In this document: piece by piece, positions 27,350 through 36,202 of the stretch
Layout: each line of letters opens with the position of its first letter
Numbering within the stretch: the stretch's first letter is position 1
Assembly (NCBI GenBank): GCA_965213935.1
Contig: CBDCAO010000012.1
Coordinates: 2,356,001-2,420,000, forward strand
DNA: 64,000 bases
Source of the DNA: Bin52 sp965213935
GTDB taxonomy: Bacteria; Pseudomonadota; Alphaproteobacteria; Thalassobaculales; Thalassobaculaceae
Direction of reading: 5' to 3'
The notes under the pieces: generated by a model
Seen by the model: the letters and a program-made list of their open reading frames with translations, nothing else
Databases searched by the model: none
Told to the model about the DNA's origin: nothing
Made by a program: the position numbers and the translations under genes

Positions 27350-27850
27350 ATGATGACATCGTCCACCGCCGTGCCGAAACCACCGTCCGGACACTCTCGC
27401 TTCCGGTTGCGGCCGCTGGTCCACTGCATGGCAGCGGCCGCCATTGCCGCCGTCCTGGCCGCGTCCTGCGCACCGCGGGTGGAGACCCACGGCAACAGGG
27501 TCGACCCTGACCGTCTGGTCCGGATCGTTCCGGGCCAGACAGACCGGAACACGGTTGCGACCCTCCTGGGCACTCCATCCTCATCATCCGACTTCGGGCA
27601 GGAGACCTGGTACTACGTGACCAGCAGAACGCGTTCCTTCGCCTTCTTCAAGGACCGGCTCGAGGCCAGGCAGATTGTCTTCGTTTCGTTTGCCGAGGAT
27701 GGCAGGGTCGACGAAATCGGTACGCTGTCGGAAGAGGACGGCCGGCAAGTCACCCTGGTTGACCGTCAGACTCCGACCGCGGGTCAGGAATTCACCATCC
27801 TCCAGCAGCTGATCGGCAACCTGGGACGGTTCAACCAGACCACCCAGTAG
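27350..27850 (+). CDS. bamE: Outer membrane protein assembly factor BamE (SmpA/OmlA family lipoprotein)
   Basis: This lipoprotein of the BAM complex has a basic N-terminus, a hydrophobic stretch and the lipobox LAASC near residue 41, so the mature protein would be anchored in the outer membrane. The SmpA/OmlA domain follows (RIVPGQTDRNTVATLLGTPS, TWYYVTSRT, and the final beta strand VSFAEDGRVDEI). About 45 extra polar residues follow, typical for Alphaproteobacteria. An in-frame ATG at residue 27 gives a shorter signal peptide and is a possible start. Confidence 0.9.
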   Translation: MMTSSTAVPKPPSGHSRFRLRPLVHCMAAAAIAAVLAASCAPRVETHGNRVDPDRLVRIVPGQTDRNTVATLLGTPSSSSDFGQETWYYVTSRTRSFAFFKDRLEARQIVFVSFAEDGRVDEIGTLSEEDGRQVTLVDRQTPTAGQEFTILQQLIGNLGRFNQTTQ

Positions 27851-27878
27851 GGTCGTCCCGGAAAACCGTCCCCCTGCC

Positions 27879-29969
27879 TCACGCCGCAAGTGCCGCCAGC
27901 AGCAGGATCGCGACGATGTTGATGATCTTGATCATCGGATTGATTGCCGGGCCAGCCGTGTCCTTGTAGGGATCGCCAACGGTATCGCCGGTCACTGCGG
28001 CCTTGTGGGCGTTGGAGCCCTTGCCGCCGTGGTTGCCGTCCTCGATGTACTTCTTGGCATTGTCCCAGGCACCGCCACCCGCCGTCATGGAAACAGCAAC
28101 GAAAATGCCGGTGACGATGGTTCCGAGCAGCATCGCGCCGATTGCGGTAAAGGCGGCTGCCTGGCCACCGATCACGCTGATCACCGCATACATGACGATC
28201 GGGGCGAGTACGGGCAGCAACGAGGGAATGATCATTTCCTTGATCGCGGCCCGCGTCAGAAGGTCGACGGCCCGCCCGTATTCGGGGCGAACGGTGCCTT
28301 CCATGATTCCCGGATTTTCCCGGAACTGCCTTCGCACCTCCTCGACCACCGCGCCGCCGGCCCGACCGACCGCCTGCATGCCCATCGAGCCAAACAGGTA
28401 CGGCAGCATGCCGCCGATGAACAGGCCGATGACGACGTAGGGGTCCTGCAGTACGAACTTGACCTCGAGTTCGGGGAAGTAGTGCGACAGATCCTCGGTG
28501 TAGGCCGCGAACAGCACCAGGGCGGCAAGTCCGGCCGATCCGATCGCGTATCCCTTGGTCACGGCCTTGGTGGTATTGCCGACGGCATCCAGCGCATCGG
28601 TCGTGTTTCGTACGTTCTCCGGAAGGTCGGACATCTCGGCAATGCCGCCGGCGTTGTCGGTGACCGGTCCGTAGGCATCGAGCGCGACGACCATTCCGGC
28701 CAGTGCCAGCATGGTCGTGGCCGCGATTCCGATGCCGTAGATGCCGGCCAGCATGTGCCCGGCGATGATCCCGGCGGAGATGATGATGGCGGGAAGCGCG
28801 CAGGCTTCCATCGACACTGCCAGTCCCTGGATGACGTTAGTCCCGTCGCCCGTTTCCGACGACCGGGCGATACTGCGCACCGGACGGTACTCGGTCGAGG
28901 TATAGTACTCGGTGACCCAGACGATCAGACCGGTGACGATGAGGCCGACCAGAGAGGAGAGGAACAGGTCGAGTCCGGTGGTTTCGGCGCCGCCGGTCGT
29001 CGTCATGACCGTGTCGAACCCGATCATGTACCAGGTGGCGATGCCGATCAGCACGGCGGAAATCACGGCGCTGGAAATGAAGCCCTTGTAGAGTGCCCAC
29101 ATGATCTTTCGGTTGGCGCCGAGCCGCACGAAGAAGGTACCGATCACCGAACCGATGATGCAGACCGCGCCGATCACAAGCGGGAAGGACATCAGGGTCG
29201 TTGCAGTGTCGCCGGAAAAGAAGATGGCGGCGAGCAGCATGGTGGCCACCACTGTCACCGCATAGGTCTCGAAAAGGTCCGCCGCCATGCCGGCACAGTC
29301 GCCGACATTGTCGCCCACGTTGTCGGCGATGGCGGCGGCATTGCGCGGATCATCCTCCGGAATCCCGGCTTCGACCTTGCCGACCATGTCGCCGCCGACG
29401 TCCGCACCCTTGGTGAAGATGCCGCCGCCCAGCCGTGCAAAGATCGAGATCAGGGACGCGCCGAAGCTGAGAGCAATCAGTGCCTCGAGTACATGGCGTA
29501 TGCCTTGCGGGGTTGTCGCATCGAACAGCTCCAGCAACACCATGTAGTAACCGGCAACTCCCAGCAGGCCAAGTCCGACCACCAGCATGCCGGTGATGGC
29601 ACCGGACCGGAACGCAAGCGAGAGCGCGGGTTCCAGCCCGACAGTCGCTGCCTGGGTCGTGCGAACGTTGGCGCGGACCGAGATGTGCATGCCGATGTAA
29701 CCCGCCGCGCCCGACAGGACGGCGCCGATGACGAAGCCGATTCCCACGGCCAGTCCCAGGGTCAGCGCCAGGATGATCGCCACCACGACGCCGACAATGG
29801 CAATGGTGGTGTACTGGCGGTTGAGATAGGCCGATGCCCCTTCCTGGATGGCAACTGCAATCTCCTGCATCCTCGGCGATCCGGCTTCTGCGGCCAGAAC
29901 ACTGCGTGCCGTGAAGAACCCGTACGCGAGCGCGATCAGCCCGCAAACGATCACGAAGGTCTCGATCAT
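27879..29969 (-). CDS. hppA: Membrane-bound proton-pumping pyrophosphatase (K+-independent type)
   Basis: This 696-residue integral membrane pump uses pyrophosphate hydrolysis to export protons. It has about 16 membrane segments. The PPi-binding motif is seen in GADVGGDMVGKVEAGIPEDD, and a second acidic cluster is in NVGDNVGDCAGMAADLFE. The subtype loop reads GNTTKAVTKG: lysine at the A/K position and threonine three residues later mark the K+-independent class. The start is the ATG at 29969; the frame runs 120 bases further without similarity. It is convergent with bamE and has its own promoter about 150 bases upstream. Confidence 0.97.
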   Translation of the reverse strand: MIETFVIVCGLIALAYGFFTARSVLAAEAGSPRMQEIAVAIQEGASAYLNRQYTTIAIVGVVVAIILALTLGLAVGIGFVIGAVLSGAAGYIGMHISVRANVRTTQAATVGLEPALSLAFRSGAITGMLVVGLGLLGVAGYYMVLLELFDATTPQGIRHVLEALIALSFGASLISIFARLGGGIFTKGADVGGDMVGKVEAGIPEDDPRNAAAIADNVGDNVGDCAGMAADLFETYAVTVVATMLLAAIFFSGDTATTLMSFPLVIGAVCIIGSVIGTFFVRLGANRKIMWALYKGFISSAVISAVLIGIATWYMIGFDTVMTTTGGAETTGLDLFLSSLVGLIVTGLIVWVTEYYTSTEYRPVRSIARSSETGDGTNVIQGLAVSMEACALPAIIISAGIIAGHMLAGIYGIGIAATTMLALAGMVVALDAYGPVTDNAGGIAEMSDLPENVRNTTDALDAVGNTTKAVTKGYAIGSAGLAALVLFAAYTEDLSHYFPELEVKFVLQDPYVVIGLFIGGMLPYLFGSMGMQAVGRAGGAVVEEVRRQFRENPGIMEGTVRPEYGRAVDLLTRAAIKEMIIPSLLPVLAPIVMYAVISVIGGQAAAFTAIGAMLLGTIVTGIFVAVSMTAGGGAWDNAKKYIEDGNHGGKGSNAHKAAVTGDTVGDPYKDTAGPAINPMIKIINIVAILLLAALAA

Positions 29970-30081
29970 GTGCTGGTTATCCCCGTGGTGCTGACCAGGT
30001 TCCGGAGCAACACGACAGCCTTGCCTGGAAGCTGCTGACCGGAATGCCTGGTCCGTTTCGCACTGTCGAAAATGTGGCTGG

Positions 30082-30105
30082 GAAGGCACCAGATACGGTG
30101 CCTTC
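30082..30105. promoter_or_regulatory. Perfect hairpin in the hppA 5' leader
   Basis: GAAGGCACC and GGTGCCTTC form nine perfect pairs around a six-base loop. The hairpin lies 113 bases before the hppA start and just after its proposed transcription start. There is no T-tract on either strand, so a simple terminator is unlikely; a leader structure or protein-binding site is possible. Confidence 0.45.
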
Positions 30106-30116
30106 AGGCATGCCGG

Positions 30117-30144
30117 AAAATAGCAAGATTATCTTGCGTGGCAA
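30117..30144 (-). promoter_or_regulatory. Proposed hppA promoter with a palindrome in the spacer
   Basis: Read on the minus strand, TTGCCA (30144-30139) and TATTTT (30122-30117) are a sigma-70-like pair with 16 bases between them. The spacer contains the palindrome GCAAGAT-T-ATCTTGC (30123-30137; seven-base arms). An operator in this position would let a repressor or MerR-type activator control hppA. No known regulator's site was recognised. Promoter calling by eye is uncertain. Confidence 0.5.
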
Positions 30145-30349
30145 GGACCAGGTACACACCCGCCCCGGGTTGCCGCGCCGGCGGCGCGGCATTTCGCGGG
30201 TGTCCGTCCGCCTCCGGCCCTGACCGGCCCTCCCGGGTGACGCGTCCCGGGGAAGGACCGCGCGCGGCCTCGGGGACAGGGCGCCTGGCGCCGCAATGCT
30301 GTCACGAACCCGTGGTCGTTCTCCGGGCGATCGGTTCGATCGCCAGACA

Positions 30350-31561
30350 TCAGGCGCTTGCCGGCGCCGGGCTGCGAGACTTCCACAACAGCCACAGCAC
30401 CAGTGCCAGGGTGAGTGCGACCGGCGGCAGCACGCCGAGGTTGAGGACGACCCATCCAAAATTGTGGAAGATGGCGCCGGCGGAAAACGAGGCCGCGGCC
30501 ACACTGGTGAAGACCAGGAAGTCGTTCAGCCCCTGGACCTTGGCTTTCTCGGCATCGGTATGACACTCGGCCAGCAGGCTGGTACCGCCGATGAACAGGA
30601 AGTTCCAGCCGACGCCGAGCAGGACCAGACCCCACCAGAACTGGTAAAGTTCGAGTCCCGAGACATTGACCCCCACACAGAGAACCAGCAGGGCAGCTCC
30701 GGCCACCATGACCTGCAGCACACCGAAACGGTTGATGAGGGAACCGGTGACGAATGACGGGGCGAACATCGCAACCGCATGCCACTGCACGACGAAGGCG
30801 GCATCTGTGAAGCTGAACCCGCATGCGACGACGGCCAGCGGCGTCGCCGTCATCACGAAGCTCATGACACCGTAGCCGATCATCCCGCCCGCCGCGGCAA
30901 CCAGGAACCGCGGTTGCAGGGCGATGACACGCAGGGGCCTTTCGGGTTCGGAGTGCGAATGGGCACCTTCGAGCGGAATGTCCACGAAGCGCAGGAATGC
31001 GAGGATCAGGGTCTGAACGACCGCAACGACGAGAAAGCAGCCCGAGAAGGTGACCGGTCCAAGCGGGGTTGCCTCGAACAGGTCGTAGGACCACTTCGCA
31101 AGTTCGGGGCCGATCAGGGCCGAGACCACACCACCCGCCATGACCAGTGAGATTGCCTTGCTGCGGAAAGCGTCACTGGCAGTATCGGCAGCGGCGTGGC
31201 GATAGAACACCGCAAACCCCATGAACGACCCCATCAGCATCGAAGCGAGGCAGAAACCGGCAAAGTGGCGCTCGAAGATCATCGCCATGGCAAGCAATGC
31301 ACCCGAGGCGCCGACCAGCACCCCGATGGCAAAGCCAGCCTGGCGTCCGATGCGTCGCATCAGCAGCGATGCCGGCATGGTGGTGCACATGGTGGCGGTG
31401 AACTGTAGCGCCAGAGGCAGGGTGGCAAGAGCGGGATCGTCGCTCAGCATCTTTCCGACCAGCGCCGTGACCGTCATGTTGACGGACATGGCCGACATCG
31501 CCAGCGCCTGGCAGCAGGAAAGCAGCACGACGTTGCGGACAGTCGGGTCCCTGGCCGTCAC
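30350..31561 (-). CDS. MFS transporter
   Basis: This 403-residue major facilitator protein has about 12 membrane segments in two halves and a histidine-rich polar centre (GAHSHSEPERPLR, near residue 205). The start region (TVRNVVLLSCCQALAMSAMSVNMTV) and the fixed loop LLMRRIGRQAGFA are typical of the alphaproteobacterial MFS group annotated as predicted arabinose-efflux-like permeases. Substrate unknown. It starts with GTG; thiL lies 42 bases upstream of its stop-distal end on the same strand, so it could be read through from the rib operon. Confidence 0.78.
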   Translation of the reverse strand: MTARDPTVRNVVLLSCCQALAMSAMSVNMTVTALVGKMLSDDPALATLPLALQFTATMCTTMPASLLMRRIGRQAGFAIGVLVGASGALLAMAMIFERHFAGFCLASMLMGSFMGFAVFYRHAAADTASDAFRSKAISLVMAGGVVSALIGPELAKWSYDLFEATPLGPVTFSGCFLVVAVVQTLILAFLRFVDIPLEGAHSHSEPERPLRVIALQPRFLVAAAGGMIGYGVMSFVMTATPLAVVACGFSFTDAAFVVQWHAVAMFAPSFVTGSLINRFGVLQVMVAGAALLVLCVGVNVSGLELYQFWWGLVLLGVGWNFLFIGGTSLLAECHTDAEKAKVQGLNDFLVFTSVAAASFSAGAIFHNFGWVVLNLGVLPPVALTLALVLWLLWKSRSPAPASA

Positions 31562-31603
31562 GGCCTGTCACCCCCGGCAACGGCGGACAGGCAACCGGTG
31601 GGT

Positions 31604-32578
31604 TCAGGCATGCCGGTACCCCGAGGTTTCCAGGTGCACCTCGCTGCCCCGGTGATCGAGAACCGTCACCCCGTCGCCTTCGGCCATGTCGCCAATTCGG
31701 GTAACCGCCGTGCCACTCCCGCGACCGGCGGCCTCGACTCTCGCGCGTGCAGCCGCCGGCGCGGTAAACAGCAGTTCGTAGTCGTCACCGCCGGCCAGCA
31801 GGTCGGGCACATCGACCGCACGGTCGGTCACCAGGGCGGCCGCGGCCGCGGACAGCGGCACGGTGTCCAGCCGGATGCGGGCAGCAGTGCCGGATTCCCG
31901 GCACACGTGCCCGAGGTCCTGCAGCAGACCGTCGGACAGATCGATCGCCGCATGCGCGAGTCCGGGCAAGGCAAGGCCGAGGGTGATGCGCGGCTGCGGC
32001 AGCAGGTAGCGATCGACCAGGGTGGCGGTCGGGTGAGTCGTCTCGAGGCTCCCTTCAAGAATCCGGAGACCCAGGGCTGCATCGCCGATACTCCCCGAAA
32101 CCCAGATGTCATCTCCAGCCCGGGCATCGGCACGGCCGAGTACTCCGTCAGGTCCCGGCCTGCCAAAAATGGTAATCGACAGCATCGACGGTCCCGCGGA
32201 GCGAACCGTGTCGCCACCGACAAGACCGATGCCGAATTCGCGCTGATCCAGCGCGAGCCCCTCCGCGATCTCCCTGGTCCACGACGCAGCGTCGAGGCCG
32301 GCCCCGACGGCAAGCCCGAGAGTGTAGACCCAGGGGCAGGTTCCCATGGCCGCCATGTCGGAAAGATTGGTCCGCAGTGCCTTGCGGCCCACCAGGCCAG
32401 CCGCGTCCAGTGACCGGAAATGTACCGTCTCAACCAGGATGTCGGTGGAGACCACCAGCTGATCGAGGTCGCCGACCGGGAGCACAGCCGCGTCGTCGCG
32501 CAGGTCCCGTGCACCGGCAACAGCGGCTGCCAGCGGCCGGAATCCGGTCGCGATCCAGTCGAATTCACCCGCGCTCAT
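31604..32578 (-). CDS. thiL: Thiamine-monophosphate kinase
   Basis: ThiL phosphorylates thiamine phosphate to thiamine diphosphate, the cofactor used by PdhA. The 324-residue product begins with the family pattern FDWIA, has the metal-binding DAAVL near residue 29, LSDMAAMGTCP, GLVGGDTVRS, the acidic DLSDGLLQDLGH, and LLAGGDDYELLF. Its ATG overlaps the nusB stop (ATGA). The nusB-thiL pair at the end of a rib operon is common in Proteobacteria. Confidence 0.96.
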   Translation of the reverse strand: MSAGEFDWIATGFRPLAAAVAGARDLRDDAAVLPVGDLDQLVVSTDILVETVHFRSLDAAGLVGRKALRTNLSDMAAMGTCPWVYTLGLAVGAGLDAASWTREIAEGLALDQREFGIGLVGGDTVRSAGPSMLSITIFGRPGPDGVLGRADARAGDDIWVSGSIGDAALGLRILEGSLETTHPTATLVDRYLLPQPRITLGLALPGLAHAAIDLSDGLLQDLGHVCRESGTAARIRLDTVPLSAAAAALVTDRAVDVPDLLAGGDDYELLFTAPAAARARVEAAGRGSGTAVTRIGDMAEGDGVTVLDHRGSEVHLETSGYRHA

Positions 32579-33045
32579 GCGCAGCCGTTCCGCCCGGGGG
32601 ATCGCAACTCGCCCGACACTGTGTCGAGCACGCCGTTGACCAGCCCGACCGCGCGATCGTCGTGAAACGCGTGGGCGATGTCGACGTACTCCGCAATGAC
32701 CACCTCGGCCGGCGTCGCTTCGTGGTTTACTAGCTCGTACACTCCAAGCCTCAGGATCGCGCGCAGGGTGGCTTCCAGCCGCTCGATGTCCCAGCCGCTC
32801 ACCAGCAGCCTGGCGATCCGTGCATCAACCGGCCCCGGGTCTCGCATCACCCCGGCGACCAGGTCGCTGAACAGCGCCACATCGGGCGGGCGCCTGTTCT
32901 TCGGCCGGTTCATCCTGTGCAACATGAACTCGCGAATCACGTCGCCAGCCGTCTCGCCGGTCATCTCGACCTGGTAGAGTGCCTGGACCGCGGCCATCCG
33001 CGCCGAGGTACGAGGCCCCGAATGCGGTGCCCGCTTCCGGGTCAA
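32575..33045 (-). CDS. nusB: Transcription antitermination protein NusB
   Basis: This all-helical RNA-binding protein acts with NusE in antitermination of rRNA operons. The 156-residue product shows ARMAAVQALYQVEMTG (first helix, RNA-contact arginines) and RAILRLGVYELVNHEATPAEVVIAEYVDIAHAF, the conserved C-terminal helices, here split by normal loops. It starts with TTG at 33045, which overlaps the ribH stop (TTGA); the weak start plus overlap implies translational coupling. Confidence 0.95.
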   Translation of the reverse strand: MTRKRAPHSGPRTSARMAAVQALYQVEMTGETAGDVIREFMLHRMNRPKNRRPPDVALFSDLVAGVMRDPGPVDARIARLLVSGWDIERLEATLRAILRLGVYELVNHEATPAEVVIAEYVDIAHAFHDDRAVGLVNGVLDTVSGELRSPGRNGCA

Positions 33046-33470
33046 GTCACGGAACTCCGTTTGAGTCTGATCAGGGAAAGACAGGCGAGGACGGCATCAC
33101 GGCCCTTGTTGCGGCCGTCGACACCTGCGCGCACCCGGGCCTGCTCGGCGGTATCGACCGTGAGAATTCCGTTTCCGATCGCAAGGTCCCGCGTGATCCC
33201 GAGGTCCATCAGTCCGCGCGCACTTTCGCCCGCAACGATATCGTAGTGCGAAGTCTCGCCGCGAATGACGCAACCGAGCGCCACGAATCCGTCGTAGACG
33301 CAGTCCTTTCGAGAGACGATCGAGATCGCTGCGGGAATCTCGAGTGCGCCCGGGACCATCTCCAGATCCCAGTTGCACCCCTGCCGATCAAGTTCGCCGC
33401 GCGCACCCCGGATCAATTCCGCCGCAAGGTCCTGGTAGAAGCCGGCGCAGACGATGAAAATCCGATACAC
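33042..33470 (-). CDS. ribH: 6,7-dimethyl-8-ribityllumazine synthase
   Basis: RibH joins the C4 unit from RibB to the pyrimidine intermediate from RibD, giving lumazine. The 142-residue product contains the substrate loop VPGALEIPAAI, ALGCVIRGETSHYD with the catalytic histidine, and FGNGILT-like GNGILTVDT. It starts with GTG at 33470, six bases after ribBX, and overlaps nusB. Length and motifs are normal for the icosahedral or pentameric enzyme. Confidence 0.96.
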   Translation of the reverse strand: MYRIFIVCAGFYQDLAAELIRGARGELDRQGCNWDLEMVPGALEIPAAISIVSRKDCVYDGFVALGCVIRGETSHYDIVAGESARGLMDLGITRDLAIGNGILTVDTAEQARVRAGVDGRNKGRDAVLACLSLIRLKRSSVT

Positions 33471-33476
33471 GGTCCG

Positions 33477-34634
33477 TCACCCGTTCGGATCGACCTGCAT
33501 CGGGCGCTGGGCCACGATGGTGAGTCCGTATCCTTCCAGTCCGACCACCGTCCGGCGCGAATTGGACAACAGCAGCATCCGGCTGATCCCCAGGTCGAGC
33601 AGGATCTGGGCGCCGACACCGTAGTCCCGCAGCTCGTTTTCGCTGCGCCGCCCGGCGGCATGGTCACGAAGGCTCTGGCGCACCCGTTCCGAAACCGCGG
33701 TCGGGGTCGGCTCTCGAATCATGACGACCAGTCCCCTGCCCTCCTGCGCGATGGTCGTCATTGCCTGTTGCACCTCGCCGCCGCCCCGCATGCCGGAGCG
33801 ATCGCCCAGCACATCCTCCATCACGTTGAGCGCGTGCATCCTGACCAGTACCGGCTCGGGTCCGGAAATATCGCCCTTGATGATCGCGATGTGCTCGGTC
33901 CGGGTGGTCCTGTCCTGGTAGACGATCATGCGCCATTGCCCGCCGTGCTTGCTGTCCAGCATGGTCTCGACGCTGCGCTCGACAATGGACTCAGTGCGGC
34001 GGCGGTAGGCGATCAGGTCGGCGATCGTGGCGACCTTGAAACTGTGATACTGCGCGAACTGGATCAGGTCAGGCAGCCGCGCCATGCTCCCGTCATCGCG
34101 CATGATCTCGCAAATGACACCCGACGGGTTCAGACCTGCCAGCCGCGCGATGTCGAGCACGGCCTCGGTATGGCCGGCGCGTACCAGGGTGCCGCCATCG
34201 CGCGCCATCAGCGGAAACACGTGTCCGGGTGTCACGATATCCTGACGGCCGCACTCCGGGTCGATGGCAACCGCGATGGTCCTGGCGCGGTCGTGGGCGG
34301 AGATACCGGTCGTCACACCCTCCCGCGCTTCAATCGAGATGGTAAACGCCGTCTCGTGCCGGGTTTCGTTGCGCGACGACATCAGCGGCAGGCCGAGAGT
34401 TTCCACCCGCTCGCGGGTCATCGACAGGCAGATCAGTCCGCGGGCATGCATGGCCATGAAATTGATGCATTCGGCCGTCGCCATCTCCGCCGGGATACAC
34501 AGGTCGCCCTCGTTCTCCCGGTTCTCGTCATCAACCAGGATGAACATCCGGCCCGCCCGGGCCTCGGCGACCACCTCCTCGATCGAGGACAGGGCTCCCC
34601 GGTAGACATCGCCCAACTGGTCAGGTGCCGCCAT
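33477..34634 (-). CDS. ribB: 3,4-dihydroxy-2-butanone 4-phosphate synthase with degenerate GTP cyclohydrolase II domain (RibBX-type)
   Basis: The N-terminal half (residues 1-205) is an intact DHBP synthase: DDENRENEGDL and the metal-binding RAGHTEAVLDIARLAGL are present, so it can make the C4 precursor of riboflavin. The C-terminal half aligns with GTP cyclohydrolase II (VLVRMHALNVMEDVLG, LRDYGVGAQILLDLG) but lacks all three zinc cysteines of the CDCG region and the RQEGRGIG loop, so it should not hydrolyse GTP. This matches the RibBX variant known from Proteobacteria. A separate ribA elsewhere is then required. The gene overlaps ribE by 14 bases. Confidence 0.92.
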   Translation of the reverse strand: MAAPDQLGDVYRGALSSIEEVVAEARAGRMFILVDDENRENEGDLCIPAEMATAECINFMAMHARGLICLSMTRERVETLGLPLMSSRNETRHETAFTISIEAREGVTTGISAHDRARTIAVAIDPECGRQDIVTPGHVFPLMARDGGTLVRAGHTEAVLDIARLAGLNPSGVICEIMRDDGSMARLPDLIQFAQYHSFKVATIADLIAYRRRTESIVERSVETMLDSKHGGQWRMIVYQDRTTRTEHIAIIKGDISGPEPVLVRMHALNVMEDVLGDRSGMRGGGEVQQAMTTIAQEGRGLVVMIREPTPTAVSERVRQSLRDHAAGRRSENELRDYGVGAQILLDLGISRMLLLSNSRRTVVGLEGYGLTIVAQRPMQVDPNG

Positions 34635-35232
34635 TCCAGGCCCCTTTGCCGGATTGCATCAGTCGCGCCACATAGCGCGCGATCATGTCCATTTCCACAT
34701 TCAGCCGGCCGCCCGCCCTAATCGATCCGAGTGTCGTTGCCTCGAGCGTATGCGGAATGACGTTGATTGAGCAGTCGGCGCCGGTGACCTCGTTGACGGT
34801 CAGGGAAACGCCGTCAAGCGCAACCGACCCTTTCGGCGCGACAAATCGCGCCAGTTCGCCGGGAACCCGGATGTCGAGGGTGCGGCTGTCACCCCGTGGT
34901 GTCACCGACAGCACCTCCGCGATTCCGTCGACATGCCCGGAAACCAGGTGACCCCCGAGTTCGTCCCCGAGCCGGAGCGACAGTTCGAGGTTGACCGGTG
35001 TGCCCTGTGACCATGATCCCAGCGTCGTGCACGCGAGTGTCTCGTCGGAGACCTCGACCTCGAACCAGCCGGGGCCGGTCCCGATCACGGTCAGGCAGGC
35101 GCCCGAACAGGAAACCGAGGCTCCCACGGCAAGGGCGGCGGTATCGTGGGCTGTCGCAAGCCGCACCTGCAGTTCGCCGCGGCTCTCCATGCGTTCGACG
35201 TGCCCGACGTCGGTGACAATTCCGGTGAACAT
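34621..35232 (-). CDS. ribE: Riboflavin synthase, alpha chain
   Basis: This enzyme dismutates two lumazines into riboflavin. The 203-residue product has the two homologous lumazine-binding barrels: MFTGIVTDVG at the start with CLTV near residue 48, and HLVSGHVDGIAEV near residue 95 with GVSLTVNEV near residue 140. The ATG at 35232 is now the first gene after a 5-kb insert; in the assumed ancestral order it followed ribD by about 50 bases. It therefore may depend on a promoter at the insert edge or on read-through. Confidence 0.96.
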   Translation of the reverse strand: MFTGIVTDVGHVERMESRGELQVRLATAHDTAALAVGASVSCSGACLTVIGTGPGWFEVEVSDETLACTTLGSWSQGTPVNLELSLRLGDELGGHLVSGHVDGIAEVLSVTPRGDSRTLDIRVPGELARFVAPKGSVALDGVSLTVNEVTGADCSINVIPHTLEATTLGSIRAGGRLNVEMDMIARYVARLMQSGKGAWNGGT

Positions 35233-35267
35233 GCGCGTAACCTATGACCGGATGGCGCAGGTTTCCA

Positions 35268-35277
35268 CCAAATAAAG
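35268..35277 (+). repeat. 10-bp direct repeat, left junction of the rib-operon insert
   Basis: The sequence CCAAATAAAG lies 36 bases upstream of the ribE start. An identical copy lies at 40330-40339, two bases after the ribD stop. Between them is everything that does not belong to the riboflavin operon. This fits a target-site duplication or an attachment-site core of the inserted element. Confidence 0.6.
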
Positions 35278-35303
35278 GGGACTCCGAAGAAAGTTTGACA
35301 GCG

Positions 35304-35954
35304 TCATGCCGTCATCCTTCCTCGTGTGTTCACGGTTCCACGGCCCGGCGCCCCGGCAGCCTCCCCGTGCAGCAGCACCAGTCTCCGGGGCTTGATGTTG
35401 CGGGCAGCGTTCGCGTGGGCATTGTCGGCATGGCCGCAGGCCACGCAGTGAAACACCGCCTGCGAGCGGCGCGATGCGGCGTCGACATGGCCGCATGCCG
35501 CGCAGGTCTGGCTGGTGTGGCGGGGATCGACCGTGATCACGCGCCCCGCCCTGTACTCCAGCACCGCGCGCAGGGCGGCCCAGCGGGTGTCGAGAATGAC
35601 CCGGTTGAACCCGGCCTTCCGGCGCACGCAGAACCCCGGCTCTTTCACCGTGCCCCGGGCGCTTGTCGTCATGTTCCGCACCTTCAGCTCCTCGATGGCG
35701 ACGGTGTGCGCAGTGCCCACGATCGTGCGCGAGACCTGGTGGTGCCAGTCGCGCCGGGTCATGGCGATGCGCCGTGCCGTCTGGGCGAGCCGCGCCTGTG
35801 CGCGCCTGCGACGCGCAACCATGCGCTGATACCGGCGCCTCCAGGCCTCGAGGCGGCGCATGTCCGGGGCGTGGAACAACCAGCCGTCGCTTGCGGCGAC
35901 CTGGCCGGCGTTCATGTCGATGCCGATCGCGGTCCCGTCATCCTGCGGCTCCAC
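35304..35954 (-). pseudogene. TnpB fragment (IS200/IS605 family RNA-guided nuclease), RuvC half only
   Basis: The open part encodes the C-terminal 216 residues of a TnpB/OrfB protein. The RuvC core is complete: Asp in IGIDMNAG, Glu in VAIEELKVRNM, and Asp in GHADNAHANAARN. The four-cysteine zinc finger (CAACGHVD...CVACGHAD) is also present. The N-terminal WED/REC part of about 170-200 residues is missing, and similarity fades upstream of 35985. No TnpA gene is nearby. The guide RNA of such elements overlaps the 3' end, so any remnant would lie at about 35240-35350. Most likely a decayed insertion sequence; use as a stand-alone protein is possible but unsupported. Confidence 0.85.
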
Positions 35955-36202
35955 AACTGCGACCGCATGACAGAACAGGCAGAAACGTAACTGACGATTA
36001 TTGCGATACAGGCAAGGAGGTCGTAAAGGTACGTGGAGAGTTGGAAAGGCATCAAAGGGTTTTTCGCACCAAGCAATAGATCAAGAGTTTCATGGTCCTG
36101 CTGGGGCCACAGCGGTAACGCACAGAAAACTGAGCTTCGGACGGCTCGCGGAGTCGCCAGAGTATTCACCGAGGCTCACCATTGCAGCGACCATGCCGCC
36201 AT
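35955..36202. other. Gap between the TnpB fragment and the cassette
   Basis: These 248 bases look less GC-rich than the surroundings. On the minus strand the TnpB frame stays open through about 36060 without a start, with only weak similarity just before the RuvC domain. No other gene was recognised. The stretch could be the scar of the deletion that removed the TnpB N-terminus. Confidence 0.4.

Noticed and set aside
28005..30038. Plus-strand open frame of 677 codons opposite hppA
   Set aside because: Highly charged, histidine-rich composition typical of an antisense shadow; hppA is certain on the other strand.
35230..35310. FMN riboswitch before ribE
   Set aside because: The conserved FMN-box elements could not be found in the leader of ribE or ribD; the region instead holds the insert junction.
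35970..35985. Short repeat AAACGTAACT shared with the IS66 right-end region (around 52035)
   Set aside because: Only about ten bases in common, no further similarity around it; chance is sufficient.
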